Shown: one piece after another, positions 15,701 to 28,321 of the stretch
How positions within the stretch are numbered: position 1 is the first letter of the stretch
Layout of the letters: every line of letters starts with the position of its first letter
From: Medicago truncatula
Lineage: Eukaryota; Streptophyta; Magnoliopsida; Fabales; Fabaceae
DNA length: 64,000 bases
Reading direction: 5' to 3'
Assembly: GCF_003473485.1 (NCBI RefSeq)
Contig: NC_053042.1
Coordinates: 7,215,501-7,279,500, forward strand
Notes under the pieces: model-generated
The model's database searches: none
Told to the model about the DNA's origin: nothing
What the model saw: the letters and a program-made list of their open reading frames with translations, nothing else
Translations under genes and position numbers: made by a program

Positions 15701-15760
15701 TATGAAGTGACGTGAAGGAAATGTAAGGATATTAAGGAATGTATGAAGTGACGTGAAGGA
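15700..15760 (-). promoter_or_regulatory. Duplicated ACGT-core element in the DFR1 promoter
   Basis: The 20-mer gtatgaagtgacgtgaagga occurs perfectly at 15700-15719 and 15741-15760, 41 bp apart and directly upstream of the TATA box. On the gene strand each copy contains CACGTCA, an ACGT core of the kind bound by bZIP or bHLH factors. Identity of the two copies is seen; regulatory use is inferred. Confidence 0.5.
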
Positions 15761-15799
15761 TCTTCCTTGGTGCGGAGGTCTGTATAGTGTGATCCCAAT

Positions 15800-18700
15800 A
15801 TTTAAGCACATCTATAACACACGCAAAGAAGAATTAAATATACGTATTTTTAAAATAAGTAAATGATGTATATATATTTTTTATATGTCTATATAATATT
15901 TACTTAGGGTTGTGATCCCACTAAGGTATTTCTTTTATTTTGTTAAATAATATTTACTTAGGGTTGTAATTTCAATATTCACATTTTTAATATTAATAAG
16001 TGTAGTATTCACGGTTTGAAATCCAACACTACATATATTATACAATATCTATATCAGCTGAGTTAAACTCACAAAAACGATAATTCTATTTTCTAAATTT
16101 ACTAGCTATAAACATTTGAGTTGTCATAAGTCATATAACAACGAAGAGAAGAGGTTAAGATTAAGTTTTAAAAAAAAAAATTGTGATATTAATTTTTGAT
16201 TTTTTGGGTTAAGTTTGAAGATTGATGAAAATGATGAGGTTGTATGAAGAAGATGATGAAGATGAGAATGAAGAAGATGAAGAAAGATTAAATAATATTA
16301 GGTGTTGCTGCTTCACCATAAAACACAATAGACATGCATGATCATACGGTGTTCTTTTATGAGAAAAGATCTAATGGTTAAAATTTTAAAAATTATTAAG
16401 GTCTATGGTGGACTATCTATAATGTTGGTCCACAATAGACATTTGAGATTTTTATTTTATTTTTTTAGAAAAATAGGCATTTGAGGTTAAAGTTGACGGA
16501 AATGATTTATTTGACGACGGAGGCAAACCTGAGGGACCAAAACATGAATTTTATTACTTATGAGATCAAAATAAAAATTTGAAATTAATTAAGGGAACAA
16601 ATGACCTATTAAACTAAAAAGTTATGTAGGTAGGTAAGTTTCCTTTTTTGTTATAATATTTTTTTTCTTTTCTCACACCACCTTATTCTCTTTTATCAAT
16701 TGACAATGTTAATCGTAATGGTTTATTTTTTTATCTTTGTCTTAGTTGACCTAATTCATTTTTGTATGAATTAATAATTTTAGGAAATAAGTATAGTAGT
16801 CCAAAATCCAATTAATACAAGTCACGAGATTTTTTGAATAAGCACGTGATCAGCTGCCGGCATAGCAAGGAATGAAGTCAAGAGCTGGTAAGTGGGAGCT
16901 CATGACAACCTTCCGGTAGTATCATTTAAAGTTAGACTAGTAAGTAAGTAAGTAAAATCCGAATGATTCGTCTTCAACTTCATCTCTAAAATATTGAAAT
17001 GTTAACAAAACCACAACTTTTAATCCAAGTAAATGGCCGGTCCTCTAACTCTATACAACACAATTAGGATGAGGGTGTTGTCCCCCTTTTATCCACATGT
17101 TCAACAATATCAGTGACAACACATCACGTAACTCCTTCGCCTATTTATATAATTTCTAGAATAATTGAGGATTCAATGTTTAATTTATATATTGCCAAAA
17201 AGGCCAGATGCATGGGATGGTGGTATTATATTATATTATATTTTTCAAATAAATAAAAGTTTAAATAAGTTACAATCTAAACCCATTGGTTGAATTGAAT
17301 TTAATCTATGCAAACATTGCATAGGATAAGGTACAATTAATGTTCCACTTTTTTCACCGTGACAAAAACAATATTTTCTATGTATCATCCCATTTTTCTT
17401 AATAAATTGACCTTTACTGATTGAGAACCGATCTTGTTAGTATATATAAAATTTGGAAGTTTCTTTCTCATTTAGAAAACACTGACCAATAAAAGATTCA
17501 GAATAATTTTTAATTTCCTGCTCACTGTTCCTCAAATCAATTACTTCATATATATTATGAACTATATATCACATGGTTCATTATTTTGAAGATTTCTTCA
17601 AATCAAATAAATTTGTGACTCTCAACTTACACAAATAAGTTTACATTATTACGAGATTGCTAAAAAAGTAAAATGATATTACCAATTTTTGTCCAACTAC
17701 AACAAAATATTATTATTGTATTCGTAAAGAATGGTGGAATATTTATAAAGAGTAACAAATATATGCTTGTGTGCATGAGTGCATATTTGACCTGGTTATT
17801 GTATGTTTTTGTACGTGAGTGTATGCTTGAGTCAAGATGCGAATGAGAAAAATGTTAGATATAATTATAACAAATGAATTATAATGGTTTTTTAAAATGA
17901 GAACATATGAGTTTTTTAACACGAGAACATATGAATTATAGTAGAAGTCAATTGAGAAAAAGGTGAAAGCAATTGAGAAGACATGAGAAAAACCTGAAAA
18001 AAGTTGGAAAAATGTATATGTATAACTTATTATGATTTAGCTACCATATCAGAATCAATGGATGAGTTTTGTCCACTTGCCATATCTTTGAAAAAAATTA
18101 ACGTGGAAGGAGAAAATAATGTGAAAGAAAAAAAACTTAACTACATTGAATTTTATTTAGAAGATGACTATTCAGTTTTCTTAGTTTTTCGCAAGATACA
18201 ATAAATAAAATGGTTAATTAATAAGGGAGAGAAGATTTTTTTAATCACTTTTCACCAAAAACATAATCAATATGATAGTTTAGATTGAAGAAAGTGGTGA
18301 CTTATTGCATCTTATTCTATGCAATGTTGCGTAGGTTAGAAAAATCTTTATTTAAAATATTTTTAATCTCTACGCATTAAAGACTCGCTCATATTAGATA
18401 CTCAAAAGCTCACGGTAGTCAAACTTATAATTTTTTGTTGGACAAACACATTAGTCAAACTTTACTAGAATCATTTTAATCGAATTTAACTCTAGTAACG
18501 GTCCACAATACATATTTTTCATGTATAATGTCAATGTTGATTTTTCATCAATTAAAACTAAATCGAATCCACGGGTTCAACATGTTGAAATTGACCGGAA
18601 AGCCAAGACAACATCAAAACTAACGGTTTGGCCGGTTAAAGGGATAAAACAATTTTATTTTATTTTTGAAAACTTAAAATGATCTTCAACATCCTTCTTC

Positions 18701-19432
18701 CCTTACTCATGTGATGTACGATATTTGCCATGTGGGACTGCATCTGGCTAAGAGTAAATTAAGGACATGGACGAGAAATACGTATTAACTGAAGTGGTTG
18801 TACTAAGGCCGTCGAATTTTCCTATTTGGTTATCAGAGATTTTTGGAATTTGGACCTTTTTCAATTACAAAAAAATTTAGGTGAATTGTACTATGAGAGC
18901 TCACCAATATCAAAGTAGTCCTCAAAATTTAACCAACATTAACTAATGTACTTCCAAATGATACACCGAGTTTGTTTTGTATATGTGTTACTTGGCCTCA
19001 TTTTAATTAATTAAAACAAAAGTATTTTTCTAAGCGCATTTCCTAGCAGGAACTATGTTGTTTTGATTTCCTTACTGCACTGAAGGATACCAACTATATC
19101 TAATAATAGAAATAGGAGACCACCATGTAAAGCTAAATAATAGTACTATTTTTTTTCTTCATAATTTTCCATTTTCTCAAGGCTTAAGCTTTCAACATTT
19201 TGCAAATAAATAATATTCAATAATTCATTATCTTTTCCTTTTTCGTGTAGCTCTCAATAAGGAACAAATGAAAGAGATAGAAAACATTCAAGTAAGTTTG
19301 GGCTTCAACAGGATTGCACAAACATTCCAGCTACTAAAGAAAATCTCAAGGAATTAAGTAAGATCCTAAAGCCATCACAGAAACACACATAAAGACACAT
19401 AGCCTATACTTATTTATTTATGTGTGACACCA
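15800..19432. other. Intergenic region between the two DFR genes
   Basis: No gene is supported. It holds GAAGATGATGAAGATG-type low-complexity sequence near 16215-16290 resembling the interior of the element at 39457-41049, and a decayed arm with 'gagggaccaaaa' near 16535. The open frame at 18004-18204 shows no family features and is probably chance. Confidence 0.5.
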
Positions 19433-22204
19433 TTACTTATTGGTGCTTTTAACAAATTTAGGAAGAAGCCCTTTTTCTATGCATGTATCAATTGCTTCAG
19501 TGTACATATCCTCCAAGCTGTATTTAAACTCGAATCCCAAGTCTTTGATCTTCTTTGATGAAAATCTCACAAGCTCCAATTCATCTGGAATATTATTGAA
19601 CCTAAAAATCCAATTTGAACAATTAGACTAACATATAGTTTCAACTTTAATTAATACTTGAAATAGCACGGAGTACACTTACTTTGTGGGGATATTGTAC
19701 TCTGGATATTTTGTATTAATTAATTTTGCAATGTCATGAATATTAGCTTCACATGCACTACATAGATACCTCCCTTCTACTTCCATATGCTCAAACAAGA
19801 ATATGTGAGCTTCACAAAGATCATCCAAGTGGACGAATTGGCCTTGCTTTATAATCGAATAATGAGCTTCATTTCCTGCAGATAGATTTGTGGAAAAACG
19901 TGTTATTTTCGACCATAAAATTAGTTTGTCTAACATTTCTAAAGGTATATTTTCATAATATACCAGTGATAGGAGAAAGGGCAGTGATTAGGCTAGGTGG
20001 CATGGTAGGAATAAGAAAAGGACCAACAACAAGAGGTGGGATGATTGTGATGAAATCCATGTTGTGCTCTTTGGCAAATTTCCATGCTTCTTGCTCCGCA
20101 AGTGTCTTTGAAACAAAATACATCTAAACAAAAAATATAAAAACCAAGATATACATTATTTAATTGTTTGTTAAAATTCAAGTGAAGAGAATGTATGTAT
20201 TTATGAAAATAAATTTCTAACCCAGCCAGTCATCTTCACTCTCCTACAAAACTCAACATCACTCCAACAGCTTTCATCCCACAAGGGCTTTTGATCTTCA
20301 GTAACGTTTAGGGTTCCGGCCGATGATGTGAAAATAAATCTACGGACAGTTTTGGCCTTGAGGCATGCTTTCATGATGTCTAGCACCCCTTTTATGGTAG
20401 GCTTGATCATTTCATTCTGCAGTTCAAATCAAGTTGCAAACCATTTCAAACTCAATTTCCCAGATCCTCAGAACAGATAGATATATAATCATTAAAAGGG
20501 ATTTTCACGAGACACTCCAATGAATTTTTCACAAGAGATGACAAAAAAATTCTATGATTCGATTGTTAGGTTTGCAATCATATATTTCTTTTGATTTTTC
20601 ACAATTTATTTGAATTATGTTGTTTGATTTGTAATTTTGGAGTTTTATTGCTTAATTTGTTGTAAACTTTAGTAGATGAGATGGCAGTGACTGTTTTTTT
20701 TCTTTCTTTCTTTCAACTCACAATCTCCTTGAATAATTAAGAGGCTATCAAAAAAATATTCTTGAAGTATTAACCACCAATCAACCATTTGTTTTACTTC
20801 TCAACCACCATTATCACCAAAATTTTAATTCACTTTTATCATTTTCGTCGTGTCACAATCGTTAATACTATATAAAGCTTTTGTCAAAAAACTATAACTG
20901 AAAATTATGGTCAGATGTGATCAATACCATCTCAATCTCATTTACGTAGATATTTAAAACTTAGATATCTATAGCTTGTCATTAACCCTTTAAAAAAAAT
21001 AGTTGTGACATCCATGTCATCACCATCTTTGCCACCTAGGTACCTATTCACTGTCCTTATCACTAGATGATGTTGAACGCAAATAGAACAAAGTTGGAGT
21101 CACATATTATGTCCTCTAAATTAAACATTTGAAGTTTTACATAAATTGTGTGGTATAAAACTAAGTCTCCAAAACGGAGTTAAGACAATCTCTACACAAT
21201 AGAGAATCTAACAAACCATCACCCCTAATAAATTACATTATGCTCAAAATATGTTCATATTTCATATTTGAATTCTTGAATATCACTTCATCAATGTTTT
21301 TTTTTTTTTTGGTCAAGTAGCCTAGTGGCTAGAGCTCACACAATTAAATTGTGGAGAAGTGGAGTGTCCGGGGTTCGAACCCCAGCCCCTGCATATAATA
21401 TGCAATATCCCTACCAACTGAGCTAAGCTCACGGGGATCACTTCATCAATGTTTTAATACCATTATATATTGGATTAATGGTGAATAACTACTAAAATGG
21501 AAACGGTTCATACACTTAATGGATTATCAATGTAGTGATGGGATGGTTACAAAAATGGAAAATGATAAACATCCCAAAGGATATTATTATTATACTAGGG
21601 TGAGGTGAGAAATTATTAGATCACTATGAGAGACTAGTGCCAATGTGCCATGCATATATGAGATGATATTGATAGATGCATAGAAATTTAAATTATGGGT
21701 AGGTAGATATACCTCAGGGTCCTTGGACTCAAAATCCATAGGAGTAGCAACATGAAAAACTCCTGTACACCCTTTAATAGCTTCATCAAAACTACCCTCT
21801 TCACCAAGGTCAGCCTTCCATAGGGACAGTTTGCCCTTTGCACCTGGCAGTTCTAACAAATGACTCACCTTCTTCAAGTTTTCTGCATACCAAAATGTGT
21901 GTATATATAAACCCATCAATTTCCTTGAATTTTGAAATCTCTAGTCAAAACACACTCTTACATTATTTTGTTAGTATCAAACAGCTGAATTTTGATTAAA
22001 AAAATTGTTGGTGTTAAAATATGAATTGATTTATACATGATATGAAAAATGTTGCAACATACAAAAAAAAAAAAAAAAAAAAGGACCTGGGTCGCGGACT
22101 GTTGCTCGAACCATGTAACCGCGCTCCATAAGTCTCATGACAAGCCATGACCCGATAAAACCTGAAGCCCCTGTGACACAAACAGTTTCGGCCATAGAAC
22201 CCAT
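19433..22204 (-). CDS. DFR2: Dihydroflavonol 4-reductase, Asn133 type, 334 aa
   Basis: Six minus-strand exons: 22204-22087, 21882-21713, 20416-20222, 20123-19964, 19875-19683 and 19601-19433. The first five exons match DFR1 in length exactly (118, 170, 195, 160, 193 nt), so the pair is a tandem duplication. The protein starts MGSMAETVC, has the same [10 protein letters not shown] nucleotide motif, catalytic Ser128, Tyr163 and Lys167, and the usual NEMIKPT at 97-103. Residue 133 is Asn (TLNV), the common DFR type that accepts a broad range of dihydroflavonols. The C-terminus differs from DFR1 and is five residues shorter. No frameshift or stop is present. It probably supplies leucoanthocyanidins in a different tissue or with different substrate preference from DFR1; that split is inference. 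Confidence 0.95.
21297..21436 (-). mobile_element. tRNA-derived SINE, family 1, in DFR2 intron 2
   Basis: Read on the minus strand it has A box TTAGCTCAGTTGGTAGGG, B box GGGTTCGAACCCC, the body 'ccacaattaaattgtgtgag' and a long A tail. A direct repeat atcacttcatcaatg (15 bp, extendable into T) flanks it at 21282-21296 and 21437-21451. Confidence 0.85.
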
Positions 22205-22300
22205 ATTTTATTTTCTCTGTTTTTTCCCTGATTTTTTTTTCTCTAGTGATTTTGGTTGGCTTGAAAGTGGAATGGAGACAATGTGTGAATTGTGGGTCTG

Positions 22301-22308
22301 ATTTTATA
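22301..22308 (-). promoter_or_regulatory. DFR2 TATA box
   Basis: Minus-strand TATAAAAT lies about 100 bp upstream of the DFR2 ATG. The duplicated ACGT element of DFR1 is not present here, so the two promoters have diverged. Confidence 0.65.
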
Positions 22309-23855
22309 GAAGATTTTGTGCTATATTCCAAACAAAAAGTAATAGGGATAGGCGTGGCCTACAAATTTATGAGAGGGAGAGGATGACTTTCACCTGCCAA
22401 TCAACAAATGTTACCCAAAAAATAAGAAAATAGGATGAAAAAAATTGCGTTTTAGATTGATTTTACACCAAAATTGTTTATAGATTAAAAAAAACGTATC
22501 TTTGTAATAAAGTTTTACATGAGTTACTCTCATAATTTATCTATTTTTTTATTTTTATGTCAGATCACATCAAATATCTATATTGAAATATATTGTGATT
22601 GACTGTTCTTTATTCTTGAAGAATTCTTGACGTTATTTTTTTAGAAATATAGCATTGCTCTTTTTTTTTGGTGGGTGTGTGGTGTGAAGAAAAGGGAGAA
22701 TCGCTTAAGTTGAGTAGTATATGTTTTTTGGTTACATGTTGAATAGTATATGTGTATCTGCCTTATTTTAATATGGTAATTAGGTTGAATATTTATATCA
22801 TGATATATGATTTTTTCCCTTTTTCCTTAAAAAAAAATGATTTTTTCCCTTAAAAAAATCATGATATATGATTTTTTGATTAATGAAATTGATTCTTTCC
22901 TAATTTTTTTTTCTTTCTTTCGAATCCTCAATTATGATAGCTTAGAGCACAAATATCAGCAGTGGTATTGCCAACGTGTGCCTGTGTGTGTCAGTTTGGA
23001 TACTGCTTGGACACTACGGTGCCAAGAATGGCAATGGTGCCATTCTTTTCCTTTTTCACCTTTTATCAATAGTTTAAAATATAAAATTGAATATATTGTA
23101 AGATTAGTGAGACCTATTTTAGAGTTTTGGAGAGTCGTGTGGATATTTAGAAAAATGTAGTTGGGTGGTTTAAATAATTGGAAAATGTAAAGTAATATAA
23201 AATATTATGTGAGACCCATTTATACTACTCATATGGGTGACATGGATGTGAGTGCTCTTAGTTACGTTATTTTGTGAATCATGATTCAAAAATATATATT
23301 GTGAATCATAAATTAAATGAAATAAAAAATAAACTTTCAATTAAAAGCTTTTTTTTATTTTATTTTTGATAAATTTAGTAAGCTTTGATGCATTTTTGTT
23401 AATACATTTTTTGGTTCGAAACATGGTTAAAAGTTAAAACATTAGGTTGAATTATTTTTTTTTAGGGACATTAGGTTGAATATTTTATTTACATTTAATT
23501 TGACTGACTTAAAATTTATTTTGGTCCCTTATTTTTTTTTATTCACTATTTGGTTGTTTCTAAGTTTGAAAATATAATCTCAATTTTCAAAATTTTGAAA
23601 ATGTAAATACAATCCACCATTGAACTGGAGGTATTTTTAGGTGACTTGTCAAGTTGAATAAAAGAATGAGCTGCCATGTTACATTAGTGGGTGACAATGC
23701 ACATGCAAGTTGTTTTATGATAATAAAATTTAAAATAGAAAAACGAAAACCCCTAAAAAAAACCAAATTCACCAACAAAAAATGCATTTGTCACCTCTCA
23801 AGTTAAAGATATTAAACATCCCTAAAAAAAGTTTAAGATATTAAACATAAGATCT

Positions 23856-24013
23856 AAGAAAGAATCTGAGGATTTGATAATAGGTCAATTGATTTAATAA
23901 AAGATAAAGAGTTAAAAGTCCATTATTCAAAAAAAAAAAATATATAAAAAGAATGTGAGGTTTTGATAGGTCCATTGATTTAATCTAAATGATAAAGAGT
24001 TAAAAGTCTTACA
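23856..24013. repeat. Imperfect direct duplication of about 70 bp
   Basis: The segment from 'aagaatctgaggatttgata' to 'gataaagagttaaaagtc' (23858-23920) is repeated with changes at 23949-24008, separated by a poly-A and AT stretch. Confidence 0.6.
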
Positions 24014-26737
24014 TTTAAACTGGAACGAAAAAGAGTAAATATTAATCTAAACAAGTAGTATAATACGTATAAGTTTGTAATTTCTTTCAGTCAGTTTGAA
24101 TAGATTTTCCATTTTCGGGAGAATAAACCTTCCTAACCTTCTACTAACGACCTTTACGTTGAGCACGTTACCCACCAAATGGTTTTGTTTCTTTATTGTT
24201 TTATTTTATTTTATTACAAACTGGTTTTTTGTTGTTGTTGAGCACGTAACCTACCAAATGGTTTTATTGTTTGGTGGTTAATGAAGAAGACTAATAACCG
24301 CCGGTAATAGCTGATTTTTGTTGTTGTTGAGAAATCCAGCAACAGCTGATTTGTCACTAATTCATTCGATAGATGTAGATAGAATATAATCCAGTAGATA
24401 ATCTCGCACACGTTTGACGACTTGCATATGATATTGTCGCTCGAGCTAGTAAATGAGTTACATTGTTGATTTTCCTTCTAATAAAACTTATCATAACGTT
24501 TGGAAAAGATTGCATAATAGTTTTACGAGCATGCTAAATTTTGACATGCTTTATCGTTTATGCCGTCTATAACTAGCTTGCAACCTAATTTTATACACTC
24601 GAGTATAACCCAAATTCATAAGCCAAAACAACGCTTGTGTTCAACCCACATGCTTGCGCCTCTTGAGAATTTGGTTGGCTAAAATTCTAAATAGTTTGTG
24701 CTCGTACACAATTTCTCTTGTTGTCCGAAAACAAAGATGTCGACACCGAATGTGTTCTTGTCTCTAAAATTAGTCGCATCAACATATACTTCCTCTAGTC
24801 ACACAATACATTTAGTATTCACCAAACTTAAAAATAATTTTTGCTTATAAATGTGTCCGGAATGAATAATTAGTTGTTTTTTGTGTCGATATAAATACTT
24901 GATTTATTATTATTAGGAAGCCTTAATCCTTAAAATTTAACTAGTTGAAACTTGAGAAGTTTGAATGGTGGGCTATGTGCTGCATTTGAAGTTGGTGGTT
25001 ACAACTTACAATGTTGGAATTTTAGTTAGAGAAAGGAATGCACAGTAGTAAGGAAGATTTAAATATAACGACAGTGACACTTACAATGTGGCGACGATGA
25101 CAGCTGATAGGTTTACAAACAAACAAACAAGGATTTCTAAAGTTAGCACATATTTTTGTGATGTTCGTGTTTTTCTTCAAAATCACAATGGTTGTTGTCA
25201 CGTGGTATCATCACATACACCTCACAATGTTTTGAGTAACAAACGACCATAAAAGACTAAAAAAGGAGTACTGTTCCCACACTAATTTTAGATGGATTTG
25301 CTTCGTATAAATTTAAGTCACTACCTATCACGTTGGTCTTTTTTTCTTGGCATTGCCTATCAAATCAAATTGGATTAAAATGCAATGTCATGGGGATTTA
25401 GATTTCCCATATTAAATTTAAGACACGTCAGTTAATGTCGACCGTCCTATCTCAAAGTAAATGGGATAGGTTACTTAAAAATTACTATTCAGCTAGAGAA
25501 ATATAGTTAAAATGACGGTTTAAGATTTCATATTTAAAAATAATTTTTAAAAAATTAAATAGTACATTTTTTAATGTGTTGAATATACAATTTTTTATTA
25601 GAAAAAGTATATTATTTAAGGTTTTTGAAGAGTGAGTACTCGGATAATACCATTTTACATCTTCCTTAAAAAATAATTATTGTACTATCTATATATTGGG
25701 GGAAAGAAACAATATGTGGATTGGACAAGAGGACATACCACTACATAAATTTCGAAAATAAAAATTACATCAATGTAAACGTTAATTTTCATTTATATTA
25801 TCCTTTCCAATTTTTTTATCTTTGCTGGAGGAGGAATTAGAAGAAAAAAAGTGCAGGGGTGTTCTAGGTCATTTGTGGGTCCCTTCAATCCGATGATCCA
25901 TACAAGTTTATCAGGTAATTTATTTGAATTCATTTGAGTTTGGATTCAACTCAATTCAACCCACTCAAATTTAAAGTGATTTGGATTGGATTGTTGTTTA
26001 TGTTTTCAAATACATGAATTCACAAATTTGACTCATTCAAATAAACTTTGATTTTTTTTTTTAGGAGAGTAAACCTTGAGTTTATTATATATAGATTAAG
26101 GCTTTTATGTGTTAGTAAATCATAATGGATAACCAACAATATCAAAACAATAGAAAGAAAAAGTAAAAATATAATATAAATATTTGAAAGAAAATTATCA
26201 CAAAAATGATCAAAAAATAGTTTATATAAATATCATTCATCTATCCATATTGACATGTTTGATTGTACATTCATTACCTTTTTCAAGGGTACGATGTAAA
26301 ATGGTTTTCCAATCCAAAATTCAGGAGGATAAAGTAAAAATAGTGAGAAAACAATAGAGAGATAAAGTAAAAATAATGTGAGTATGAGAGATAAAGTTGT
26401 CACAAAAGTTGTCATTAAATAGATGTTCAAATATCATTTCTCTATTGCAGAAATGATATTCTAACAACCTAGGTTGTTGTTACGACAACATATTATTATA
26501 CGGCCTAGGTTGTTGTCCACTTATTTTTGGATGTTCATATATCACTCTTCTTTTTAATACTACATATTTTTCTCGACAAATGTATTTTGTGGTTGAACTT
26601 TGATGGCGAAATATGGGATGCTTATATGATATCTAACTTGATTTTATGGAAATGAACTATTAAGTGAGAACTCACCTAGACATTGTTTTACATCAAAACT
26701 GTTTCTTTTGTGATATGGATTAATGACGGGGTGTATA

Positions 26738-26985
26738 CGAACCGGTTTTTAAGGATGAGTTAGGCCTCCAATTTCATTATGGTATCAGAGCCTGTCGAAT
26801 TCAAGGGCCACCTACCGATTCACGCACCAAACCCAAAGAGTGTTGGGCGTGACAGGGGTGTATTGGGAAAAAAAATCCATGTCCCACATAAGATATATAA
26901 GACTCTTGGTAAAAGTTTATATAGAGGAGACAATTCTCACCTTAAGAATCAATTTTTAAGGATGAGTTAGACCTCCAATTTTATT
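26738..26985 (+). mobile_element. TRIM element with primer-binding site and 3' LTR
   Basis: A 5' LTR tail (gaaccggtttttaaggatga...) is followed by TGGTATCAGAGCC at 26780, then about 50 bp of internal sequence, then an LTR starting TGTTGGGCGTGACAGGGGTG at 26841. That LTR ends 'aaggatgagttagacctcca...', matching the 5' LTR tail. The 5' LTR is truncated. The family is common in legume genomes. Confidence 0.75.
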
Positions 26986-27521
26986 AGATCGTGTCATCAA
27001 CTGAGTTGTCAGATAAGCATCTCATTTATCACATCATCAAAGAGAAAATTGGCGATATAAAAATAGGAGTACCAAAATCGCAAAGAAGGCAAAATGGAGA
27101 AACCAAAATGAGATTTAATAAAAAAAAAATAAAAAACTTTGTTGTGCATGCGTGGTACCACATTGGATTTGTCATGGTCATGATTAACTACTGTAATTTT
27201 TTTTACTATGACTACGGTAATTTTTAAAATATACACTTTGTGTCTATCTATTTAGAAAAAATAAATGAAAATCACATTAACAAAACACATCTATCAAACT
27301 CTTTACTTTCTATCTTATTAAATGTAAGTCAAATTCACACATGTACTCAAACATGCTATATTTAACTTGCAAAATGACGATAACTCATCGTGATTCTGAA
27401 AAAGCCACGGTGTCCCATGATATGAAACATGCATGTAATCATAATTTATAATTATGCAATAAATGTATATATACATATATGTGGTCTCACACATACCATA
27501 CATTATGATTAAAGTTGCAGT

Positions 27522-27688
27522 TCTCACATCCATTGTTTTTTAGAAACACATAGAAATGACAAAAAAAAAAAAAAAACAGTGGTAGTTAACTAGCGCTGAC
27601 TTCAAAATAGAAAATCGGTAGTAGTTAACTACCGCTGAGTTTTTTGGTCATTTACTAATGTCTCTAAGAAACAATGGATGTAAGAACA
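27522..27688. mobile_element. Small foldback MITE next to the L31 promoter
   Basis: The ends are inverted: GTTCTCACATCCATTGTTT on the left and, read in reverse, GTTCTTACATCCATTGTTT on the right. The centre holds two AGTTAACT palindromes. It ends about 25 bp before the first site II element of the L31 gene. The superfamily was not determined. Confidence 0.6.
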
Positions 27689-27713
27689 ACAACACTCCAT
27701 CATGATTTCCTAA

Positions 27714-27752
27714 TGGGCTTATTGGGCCTCATGAAATGAAAGAAAAAGCCCA
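27714..27752 (+). promoter_or_regulatory. Site II promoter elements of the plastid L31 gene
   Basis: TGGGCT (27714-27719), TGGGCC (27723-27728) and inverted AGCCCA (27747-27752) cluster 80-120 bp before the ATG. TGGGCY site II motifs, bound by TCP factors, are characteristic of plant ribosomal-protein and organelle-protein genes. Confidence 0.65.
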
Positions 27753-27834
27753 TTTTGAACTACAAACAAGAACAAGAACATATGTCCACACCACACAATC
27801 TCAAATTCTCATATCTAATCTCATCTGCAAAAAA

Positions 27835-28321
27835 ATGGCGCAGTGCATTACCAATACCTTTGTTCAAGGAAAACCATTCCTTCCACTTCCCACAAAAAAC
27901 GTAGTAACCAACCACTTCCTTAAAATTTCCAATTATTGTTTCTGTATTAAACTAACCAACATGTTTTTTTTTGTAGTTGCAGAATCAAAAAGGAAAAAAA
28001 GTGGGCAATTTCGGAGTGTATTGTAAGAAGAAAGACATACACCCAAAATTCCATGAAGATGCTAAGGTTTACTGTAATAACGAGCTTGTGATGACAACTG
28101 GTGGAACCCAGAAAGAGTATGTGGTTGATGTTTGGTCTGGGAACCATCCATTTTACCTAGGTAACAGGTCTGCTCTTATGGTGAGTGATGATCAGGTGGA
28201 GAAGTTTCGTAAGAAGTTCGGTGAATTGTCACAGATTATGGAGATTCCTGTGCTTAAAGGTGAGATTGTTATTCCTTCTAGACGTAAAGGGATTAAAAGT
28301 GGTGGAGGGAAGAAGAAGTGA
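27835..28321 (+). CDS. RPL31: Plastid 50S ribosomal protein L31 (bL31c), 136 aa
   Basis: Two exons, 27835-27900 and 27977-28321, with a 76-bp intron (GTAGTA...TTTGTAG). Exon 1 encodes a transit-peptide-like start MAQCITNTFVQGK. Exon 2 carries the bacterial-type L31 domain: KKDIHPKFHEDAKVYCN, then TGGTQKEYVVDVWSGNHPF, YLGNRSALM and a basic C-terminal GGGKKK. The protein belongs to the plastid large ribosomal subunit and would be made in the cytosol and imported. An in-frame ATG at 27736 would add 33 residues, but it lies among the site II promoter elements and is probably untranscribed. An alternative acceptor at 27983 would remove two codons. The family call is firm; the N-terminal boundary is less sure. 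Confidence 0.9.

Larger units (their letters stand above)
22330..27521. other. Gene-poor intergenic region
   Basis: No coding gene is supported. Visible items are a short palindrome 'aagaatggca...tgccattctt' near 23023-23046, a duplicated 70-bp segment near 23.9 kb, GTTGTTGTTGAGCACGTAACC-like repeats at 24150-24330, a TRIM at 26738-26985, and 'acaacctaggttgt' palindromes at about 26465 and 26510. The many short open frames look random. Confidence 0.5.

Noticed and set aside
18004..18204. 66-codon open frame between the DFR genes
   Set aside because: No family features, no promoter context, and composition like the surrounding AT-rich DNA.
27736..27834. 33-residue N-terminal extension of L31
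   Set aside because: The upstream ATG lies among the site II promoter elements and is unlikely to be transcribed; MAQCITNT gives a normal transit peptide.
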